Assembly: GCA_900550345.1 (NCBI GenBank)
Contig: URRX01000012.1
Coordinates: 1-18,011 of the forward strand
Direction: 5' to 3'
DNA length: 18,011 nt
DNA from: an uncultured Anaerococcus sp.
GTDB lineage: Bacteria; Bacillota; Clostridia; Tissierellales; Peptoniphilaceae
Part shown: one piece after another, positions 12,808 to 18,011 of the stretch
How positions within the stretch are numbered: position 1 is the stretch's first letter
Layout of the letters: each line of letters opens with the position of its first letter
Notes under the pieces: generated by a model
The model's input: only the letters and a program-made list of their open reading frames with translations
What the model was told of the DNA's origin: nothing
Databases searched by the model: none
Program-made: the position numbers and the translations under genes

Positions 12808-13332
12808 TTATTTTTCCAAGTCTTTTTTTATATCATCAAGTTTTTTTATTATTTGCTCTGATAAGGGAAATTGCTTGAAATTATTTGAAAAATCTTTTTT
12901 TTGACTTCTCTTTATTTTTACCCTTTTATTTAAAAGATCATTCCTAAGCTCAAGAGCAGTTATCCTACTTGCCCCTCTTTCAAAAGCAAGTGATTGGACT
13001 TGCCCATCGTCGGTTACAACTTTTACATTGTGGCGACGGGCGTACTTGTTTGTCATTTTTTCAATATAGGTGTCGGCTGTTTGAAATTTTTTGGTATAGA
13101 CTATTTCTATGCCTAGTTTTTCAAATATATTTTCTTTTTCACCGTCTGAATTGTAGGCATCAAAAACTACGACTACTTTTTCATTTGACAATGATGCATA
13201 TTCTGCCATCTCGTCTATTAATTTTTCACGAGCAAGCTCTAGGGAATTTTCTTTTATATGAATTAATTCAGGCCAAGAATTTATTATGTTATAGCCATCA
13301 ACATAGGTTATATTTTTTTTAGTTAAAGCCAT
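12808..13332 (-). CDS. yacP: NYN-domain endoribonuclease YacP/Rae1
   Basis: A 174-residue single NYN (PIN-like) domain protein of the YacP family. Acidic residues of the nuclease site are visible at D12 (VDGYN), D58 (VVVFDAYNS), D87 (TADTYIE) and D108/D109 (VVTDDGQVQ). In Bacillus subtilis this protein, also called Rae1, enters the ribosomal A site and cuts certain mRNAs during translation; the same role is inferred here. Its start overlaps the end of rlmB by 14 bp with no clear ribosome site, so it should be translated by coupling. Position after rlmB and before a sigma gene matches Bacillus order. Length is normal. Confidence 0.9.
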   Translation of the reverse strand: MALTKKNITYVDGYNIINSWPELIHIKENSLELAREKLIDEMAEYASLSNEKVVVVFDAYNSDGEKENIFEKLGIEIVYTKKFQTADTYIEKMTNKYARRHNVKVVTDDGQVQSLAFERGASRITALELRNDLLNKRVKIKRSQKKDFSNNFKQFPLSEQIIKKLDDIKKDLEK

Positions 13333-14032
13333 TTTGTCTTAGACTTTCATAGATTGCGATTGCACTTGCTACCGATGCGTTTAATGAATTTATTTTGCCA
13401 AGCATTGGTATTTTTATTAATCCATCGCAATTTTCCCTTACAAGTCTTGAAAGTCCCTTTCCTTCATTGCCAACAACTAGGGCAATTTTTCCTGTAAGAT
13501 CTGTTTGGGTAAGATCATTTTCTGCTTCTCCAGCTAGTCCATAAACCCAAAAATTTTCTTTTTTTATTTCTTTTATGGCCCTATTTATATTTTTAACCAT
13601 GGCTATGTCAATGTTGTTGATTGCTCCTGCACTTGTTTTGTAAACTGTTGAGTTTACTTTTGCAGATCTTCTTTCTGAAATAATTATTCCATCAAATCCA
13701 AAGGCCTCTGCACTTCTAATTATTGCACCAAGGTTGTGAGGATCTTCTATTTGATCTAAAATCATTAGCCTTTTTTTATCTTTTAAATCATCAAGGTCCT
13801 TGTATTTGTAATCTTCTACTTCTATTTCAACACCTTGGTGGTTGCCAGAAATTTTTGAAAAATAATCCTTGTCCTCATAAAATATTGGCACATTTTTATT
13901 TTCTAATTTATTTATAATCTTATCAATTAACTTGTGATTTTTACCATTGTTATCAAGAATGTGGGCTTTTTTTATATTTTCACCTGCATCAATGGTTTCA
14001 AGTACAGATTTTCTTCCATATATGCTCGCCAT
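13319..14032 (-). CDS. rlmB: 23S rRNA (guanosine-2'-O)-methyltransferase, RlmB/TrmH family
   Basis: A 237-residue SpoU/TrmH-class (knotted SPOUT) methyltransferase. The N-terminal ~75 residues form the substrate-binding domain. Motif 1 is NLGAIIRSAEAFG (100-112), motif 2 VVGNEGKGLS (186-195), and motif 3 IPMLGKINSLNASVASAIAIYE (208-229). It transfers a methyl group from S-adenosylmethionine to a ribose of 23S rRNA (G2251 in E. coli). Its ATG shares one base with the cysS stop codon (TAATG). In Bacillus mrnC (Mini-III) sits between cysS and this gene; here it is missing. YacO is the Bacillus name; RlmB specificity is inferred from family and context. Confidence 0.93.
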   Translation of the reverse strand: MASIYGRKSVLETIDAGENIKKAHILDNNGKNHKLIDKIINKLENKNVPIFYEDKDYFSKISGNHQGVEIEVEDYKYKDLDDLKDKKRLMILDQIEDPHNLGAIIRSAEAFGFDGIIISERRSAKVNSTVYKTSAGAINNIDIAMVKNINRAIKEIKKENFWVYGLAGEAENDLTQTDLTGKIALVVGNEGKGLSRLVRENCDGLIKIPMLGKINSLNASVASAIAIYESLRQNGFN

Positions 14033-15450
14033 TATTTAAGCTCCCACTTGGTTCCTTCTCTGGTATCCTTAATTATAATTCCCATATCAGAAAGTTTATC
14101 ACGAATTTGATCAGCTTTAGCAAAGTCTTTTGCTTTTTTCGCTTCTTTTCTTTCTTCTATGAGTTTATTTATTAAATCTTCATCAAGGGAATCGTCTGTT
14201 TTTTTCCTATTTTCTATACCAAGTACATCTTCAAGTTTTATAAATAAATTCCTAGTTTTTTCTACGAATTCTTTTGAAGAATTTGAATCTAGTTTGGTAT
14301 TAGCAAATTTTGAAATTTCAAATAAAACTGTAAGGGCATCTGCTGTGTTTAGGTCATCATCCATTACTTTTCTAAAATTATTTTCAAATTTATCAAGCTC
14401 TTTTACCAAATCTTTTTCTTCGTCTTTTAAATTTCCACTTGCCTTTTCTAAAAGATCATCCATCCTAAATTTGGCATTGTTTAATCTTTCTAGGGAATTT
14501 TTTGCCTGTTCTATTATTTCTCTTGTGAAATTTATTGGAAGTCTATAGCCCGCAGATAAAAGCCAAAATCTTACAACCATAAGGTCGTATTCTTTTTTGA
14601 TATCGTGTAGGGTAAAGAAATTTCCCAAAGACTTGCTCATTTTTGTTCCATCAACTTGGATCATGCCGTTATGCATCCAATAATTTGCAAATTTTTTGCC
14701 TGATCTTGTTTCTGATTGGGCAATTTCATTTTCGTGGTGAGGAAATTGTAAATCTTCTCCACCAGCGTGAAGGTCGATTGTTTCTCCCAATAATTTTTTG
14801 CTCATGGTTGAACATTCTATATGCCAGCCCGGTCTACCCTTGCCCCAAGGAGAATCCCAAGAGATTTCTCCTTCTTTTTTTGTTTTTTTCCAAAGGGTAA
14901 AATCCATAGGATTTCTTTTTTTGCCCTTGTCCTTATCATCTAATCTATTTGATGCGCCTTCTCTTAAATCTTCAATGTTTTTTCCTGAAAGATGGCCATA
15001 ATCTTTTGCTTTTGAAATATCAAAATAAACATCTCCATCAGATTCGTAAGCACAATCCTTATCCACCAATTCTTTTACAAAATCTATAATATCATCCATA
15101 GTTTCTGTAGCCTTTGGGTGAATGGTGTGGTCTTCATCAAGATTTAAATCTTTTGCATCTTCCATATAAGCTTTTATATACTTATCTGTAACTTCCTTAG
15201 TTGATATATTTTCTTTTATGGCCTTATTTATGATTTTATCATCTACATCTGTAAAATTTACAACGTATTTTACATCATTTCCAAGGTATCTTAAATATCT
15301 TCTCATTGTATCAAAAATCACCAAAGGACGGGCATTTCCTATGTGCATATAATCATAAACTGTTGGGCCGCATACATACATTCTTACCTTATTTTCATCG
15401 ATTGTTTTGAAATCTTCTTTTTTTCTTGTGAATGTATTATATATTTTCAT
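14032..15450 (-). CDS. cysS: Cysteinyl-tRNA synthetase
   Basis: A 472-residue class I synthetase of normal length that charges tRNA-Cys with cysteine. The ATP-binding signature HIGN is at 36-39 within CGPTVYDYMHIGNARP, and KMSKS is at 270-274. Zinc ligands that give cysteine selectivity are C27, C213 (GWHIECSTMS), H238 and E242 (FPHHENEIAQSE). The C-terminal DALR-type helical domain and KADQIRDKLSDMGIIIKDTREGTKWEL end are complete. The ATG is one base after the gltX stop, with AAGGAAAA upstream in the gltX tail. In Bacillus cysE lies between gltX and cysS; it is absent here. Confidence 0.97.
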   Translation of the reverse strand: MKIYNTFTRKKEDFKTIDENKVRMYVCGPTVYDYMHIGNARPLVIFDTMRRYLRYLGNDVKYVVNFTDVDDKIINKAIKENISTKEVTDKYIKAYMEDAKDLNLDEDHTIHPKATETMDDIIDFVKELVDKDCAYESDGDVYFDISKAKDYGHLSGKNIEDLREGASNRLDDKDKGKKRNPMDFTLWKKTKKEGEISWDSPWGKGRPGWHIECSTMSKKLLGETIDLHAGGEDLQFPHHENEIAQSETRSGKKFANYWMHNGMIQVDGTKMSKSLGNFFTLHDIKKEYDLMVVRFWLLSAGYRLPINFTREIIEQAKNSLERLNNAKFRMDDLLEKASGNLKDEEKDLVKELDKFENNFRKVMDDDLNTADALTVLFEISKFANTKLDSNSSKEFVEKTRNLFIKLEDVLGIENRKKTDDSLDEDLINKLIEERKEAKKAKDFAKADQIRDKLSDMGIIIKDTREGTKWELK

Positions 15451-15451
15451 C

Positions 15452-16933
15452 TTAAAAATTTTCCTTAACGTAATTTAATCTGTCGATCATTTTTTCCTTG
15501 CCCATAATTACAAAGGCATTTACAAGTTCTGGTCCGTGAACATTTCCTGTAAGTCCTGCCCTAACTGGGAACCATAAATTCTTTCCTTTTATTCCTGTTT
15601 CTTTTTGGATTGATTTCATTATGGTTTTTGCAAAATCTAAATCAACTTCATCAACTTCTTCAAGTTTTCCGATAAAGGCATCAAATAAAGTTTTAGCCTC
15701 ATCAGTTTTTATAGCTTCAACTGCTTCATCAGTCCATTTCATATCTTTATCATCTACATAATAAACATAAGCTTCATCTTTTATATCAGAAAATTTATCA
15801 ATTGCTGATTGCCAAGTAGCTGCAAGTAGGTTTAATTTTTCATTTGAATAATCTTCCCCGAAAAATCCTGCTTCTATACAATATGGTTTTATAGCAGCTG
15901 CTAAATCTTCAACGCTCATTTCTCTTACATAATGACCGTTAACCCAATCAAGTTTTCTTACATCAAAAACTGCTCCGGTTTTATTTACCCTATCAAAAGT
16001 AAATTGGTCAGCAAGTTCTTTCATTGTAAAGATTTCTTCTTCACTATCTGGTGACCATCCCAATAGAGCCAAATAATTTATTAATCCTTCTGGTAAATAT
16101 CCTCTTTCGATGAAATCTTCAACCATTCCATCTCCATTTCTCTTAGAATATTTTTTGTGATCTTTATTTAAAACTGTAGGAAGGTGAATATATTCTGGAG
16201 CTTCCCATCCAAAAGCTTGGTATAAAAATACGTGTTTTGGAGTTGATGAAATCCATTCATCCCCTCTTACAACATGGGTGATTCCCATTTCGTGATCGTC
16301 AACAATTACTGCAAAATGATATGTTGGATATCCGTCTTCTTTTATCAAAACTTGGTCGTCCATATCATTTGTATTAAAGGTGATTTTTCCTTTAATTCTA
16401 TCTTCAAAAGTAATATCTGTATCTTTTTGAAGTTTTAGTCTTACAGTATATTTTTCACCATTGGCAATTTTTTCTTTTGCTTCTTCCAAAGTAAGTGAAC
16501 GGCAAAGTCCATCATATTTTGGTGTAAGACCATCAGCTTTTTGTCTTGCTCTTAAATTATCTAGTCTTTCTTTTGAACAGAAGCAATAATAAGCCTTGCC
16601 TTCTTCGATTAATTTTTCTATATATTTATCATAAATTCCAGCCTTAACCCTATCAGATTGGATATAAGGACCACAGTCTCCTTTTTCAGTAACTTGACCA
16701 TTTTCATCAAGCATAACGCCTTCGTCAATTTCAATTCCTGACCATTTTAAAGTCTTCAATAAATTTTCCAAGGCTCCTTCAACAAATCTGGTTCTGTCTG
16801 TATCTTCAATTCTTAAAAGCATTTTTCCACCAGTATGTCTTGCATAAAGGTAATTAAAAAGTGCTGTTCTAAGTCCACCGATGTGGAGGTAACCTGTTGG
16901 TGATGGTGCAAATCTAACTCTTGTTTCTGTCAT
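15452..16933 (-). CDS. gltX: Glutamyl-tRNA synthetase
   Basis: A 493-residue class I synthetase, full length. It has RFAPSPTGYLHIGG (7-20) with the HIGH-type motif at 17-20, RIEDTDRTR (41-49), and the KYSKR loop at 261-265. A zinc-site pattern C117-x-C119...Y140...C144 is intact. Non-discriminating GluRS enzymes in Firmicutes also charge tRNA-Gln with glutamate, for later amidation by GatCAB; whether this one does cannot be told from motifs alone. The start has an ideal AAGGAGG. It heads the gltX-cysS-rlmB-yacP-sigma operon. Two candidate promoters lie upstream, the farther one followed at once by a hairpin. Confidence 0.97.
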   Translation of the reverse strand: MTETRVRFAPSPTGYLHIGGLRTALFNYLYARHTGGKMLLRIEDTDRTRFVEGALENLLKTLKWSGIEIDEGVMLDENGQVTEKGDCGPYIQSDRVKAGIYDKYIEKLIEEGKAYYCFCSKERLDNLRARQKADGLTPKYDGLCRSLTLEEAKEKIANGEKYTVRLKLQKDTDITFEDRIKGKITFNTNDMDDQVLIKEDGYPTYHFAVIVDDHEMGITHVVRGDEWISSTPKHVFLYQAFGWEAPEYIHLPTVLNKDHKKYSKRNGDGMVEDFIERGYLPEGLINYLALLGWSPDSEEEIFTMKELADQFTFDRVNKTGAVFDVRKLDWVNGHYVREMSVEDLAAAIKPYCIEAGFFGEDYSNEKLNLLAATWQSAIDKFSDIKDEAYVYYVDDKDMKWTDEAVEAIKTDEAKTLFDAFIGKLEEVDEVDLDFAKTIMKSIQKETGIKGKNLWFPVRAGLTGNVHGPELVNAFVIMGKEKMIDRLNYVKENF

Positions 16934-16959
16934 AAATCCTCCTTAAAAATATTACTTTT

Positions 16960-16988
16960 ATTATATAATATCTTGACTAATTTATAAA
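16960..16988 (-). promoter_or_regulatory. Proximal promoter of gltX
   Basis: On the minus strand, TTTATA (16988-16983), 17-bp spacer, TATAAT (16965-16960), 27 bp from the start codon. The -10 is perfect and the -35 moderate. Confidence 0.5.
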
Positions 16989-17032
16989 CTTATATTTTTT
17001 CAAATTTTTCGTAAATTTATCTAAAAATAACG

Positions 17033-17063
17033 AAAAGTAAAGGGAGTGCAAAACTCACTCCCT
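17033..17063 (-). terminator. Terminator-like hairpin in the gltX leader
   Basis: On the minus strand, AGGGAGTG (17063-17056), 7-nt loop, CACTCCCT (17048-17041), then TTACTTTT. There is no minus-strand gene upstream to terminate, since the next gene (17248) points away. It lies about 10 bp after the start predicted for the distal promoter, so it looks like an attenuator or the end of a very short RNA. The rest of 16934-17247 is AT-rich with only the listed promoters. Confidence 0.65.
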
Positions 17064-17079
17064 CCCAAATACTGCTTAT

Positions 17080-17108
17080 ATTTTAGCATAAAAAATAAAT
17101 TTTTTCAA
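17080..17108 (-). promoter_or_regulatory. Distal promoter of gltX
   Basis: On the minus strand, TTGAAA (17108-17103), 17-bp spacer, TAAAAT (17085-17080). It is the best promoter match in this intergenic region. The predicted start is near 17073, just before the hairpin at 17063-17041. Confidence 0.65.
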
Positions 17109-17193
17109 GATTTATTATCAATTACAAAGATTTATATTTTAAAAATTTATTTTTAAATTTTATTTTAAATTTTTTCCTCTAATATATTTATGT

Positions 17194-17199
17194 TATAAT
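17194..17199 (+). promoter_or_regulatory. Extended -10 promoter of the 17248 gene
   Basis: TGT-TATAAT: a consensus -10 with the TGn extension at 17191-17193. The -35 region is only T-rich, which an extended -10 can tolerate. Confidence 0.6.
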
Positions 17200-17247
17200 A
17201 CGAGAAAGTGTTTCTACTTATTCAAATAAAATTATAAGGAAAATATT

Positions 17248-17928
17248 ATGTTAAAATCGCTAATAAAATTCAACTTCAAAATAATTTTTAAAGACAAAAT
17301 TTCTATATTTTGGTCAATAATTCTTCCCCTAGTTTTTTTGCTTATTAATTCTCACAAAAAAATTGATATCAATGAGGCTTTAATCTATTGCGCCTATATA
17401 ATAGTAACTTCCTATATTTATGGGGTGGGATTAAGGGCCCTAAGACAAAGAGAAAGTGGTATGTGTAAATTTATTTTCGGCATAAATTATCAAAGAACAA
17501 AATATTTTGGGGCTCTTCTCATATCACAAATTATTTATGCAAGTCTTTGCAGCCTAATATTTTGCATCGGCGCAAGCCTTGTTCTTAAAATAAGTTTTTT
17601 AAAACTTTTTTCCTACGATATGGTATTAGTTTTTCTTTTGATAAATATAGGATTTTTATCTTATAACCTAACCCTTTTAAAAGATGTCCACGTAAATTCT
17701 ATATCAACTATAACCGATATTTGCGTATTTGTCGGAGTTTTTCTTTTAAATAGCCCTTCAAAAATCAATCTTATAAATCCTTTTTATCAAATATTTTTAT
17801 TGATAAATGCCCTAATAGATAAAAATTTTTCCTATATAGGAACTTATATTTTAATTTTTCTCCTAACTAGTGTTTTATCCATATATTCAATAAAAAATTT
17901 CAGTCCATTTTCAAAGGAGCGTAGATGA
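17248..17928 (+). CDS. ABC-2-type permease, hypothetical
   Basis: A 226-residue membrane protein with about six hydrophobic segments. It begins MLKSLIKFNFKIIFKDKISIFWSIILPLVFLLIN, the usual opening of ABC-2 permeases (a cytoplasmic helix, then FW...PL in the first membrane segment). No soluble domain or enzyme motif is visible. The start has AAGGAAAA. Its stop overlaps an ATG of a further gene by 3 bp (ATGATG), so it is the first gene of an operon running off the window; an ABC ATPase would be the expected partner. The substrate is unknown. Confidence 0.75.
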   Translation: MLKSLIKFNFKIIFKDKISIFWSIILPLVFLLINSHKKIDINEALIYCAYIIVTSYIYGVGLRALRQRESGMCKFIFGINYQRTKYFGALLISQIIYASLCSLIFCIGASLVLKISFLKLFSYDMVLVFLLINIGFLSYNLTLLKDVHVNSISTITDICVFVGVFLLNSPSKINLINPFYQIFLLINALIDKNFSYIGTYILIFLLTSVLSIYSIKNFSPFSKERR

Positions 17929-18011
17929 TGTTTAGTGTTTTTAATATAGAAACTTTGATTTTCAAAATAAATAGAATAGATTTTTCAGATAAAATAAATT
18001 ATATTTGCGAC
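17925..18011 (+). CDS. Start of a gene coupled to the permease (3' end outside window)
   Basis: 29 codons open to the right edge, starting at one of two adjacent ATG codons (17925 or 17928), with AAGGAG a few bases upstream inside the permease gene. The visible part (MMFSVFNIETLIFKINRIDF...) has the spacing of an ABC ATPase N-terminus before Walker A, but no motif is reached, so an ABC ATPase is only inferred from position. Confidence 0.5.
   Translation, partial: MMFSVFNIETLIFKINRIDFSDKINYICD

Noticed and set aside
17033..17108. T-box riboswitch before gltX
   Set aside because: The leader is too short and lacks the T-box sequence and specifier stem.

Overview
The window is strongly AT-rich DNA with dense, mostly minus-strand operons, Gram-positive ribosome binding sites (AAGGAGG-like) and TTTACA/TATAAT-type promoters. 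The gltX-cysS-rlmB-yacP-sigma block is a Firmicutes arrangement. Together with the ABC, ECF and PTS-type membrane genes and the M20 amidohydrolase, it suggests a low-GC anaerobic Firmicute, perhaps a Gram-positive anaerobic coccus of the Anaerococcus/Peptoniphilus/Finegoldia kind. The genus is inference from gene order and base composition, not a marker-gene identification.

Layout. 1-1666 (minus): a PPC/DUF296 protein, then a HAD phosphatase fused to a CpXC zinc-ribbon-like domain that runs off the left edge. 1667-2302: no gene, but two facing copies of a structured repeat. 2303-2845 (minus): an ECF S component with its own promoter and terminator. 3064-3720 (plus): a histidine-rich protein of unknown function whose promoter has a palindrome exactly where a class II activator would sit. 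3757-5863 (minus): a two-gene NatAB-like ABC exporter. 5941-7316 (minus): a nucleoside-hydrolase-like protein without the usual metal ligands, translationally coupled to a short FUSC-family membrane protein. 7317-7761: palindromic repeats, one with a branched insert. 7762-8925 (minus): an M20 amidohydrolase. 9146-10168 (plus): a PTS_EIIC_2/PfoR-like membrane protein behind a palindromic operator candidate. 10213-10593 (minus): a small membrane ORF split by a stop codon. 10594-11714: repeat-rich DNA with an 82-bp palindrome and an array of about six and a half units of 126-129 bp, each carrying hairpins.

11715-16933 (minus) is a housekeeping operon: gltX, cysS, rlmB, yacP/rae1, then a sigma-70 factor where Bacillus has sigH. 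The cysE and mrnC genes found within the Bacillus cluster are absent. Genes in the first four positions touch or overlap. The sigma gene is set off by a 91-bp gap and ends in a perfect 19-bp-stem hairpin that is also the last unit of the tandem array. Upstream of gltX, a good promoter fires straight into a terminator-like hairpin. The right edge (17248-18011, plus) holds an ABC-2-type permease and the first 29 codons of an overlapping gene.

The most unusual material is in the repeats. Two families (1798-2243 and 10921-11714) keep their hairpins through paired, compensatory base changes between copies, so folding is under selection in RNA or in single-stranded DNA. No CRISPR array, rRNA, tRNA, transposase or phage gene was seen.
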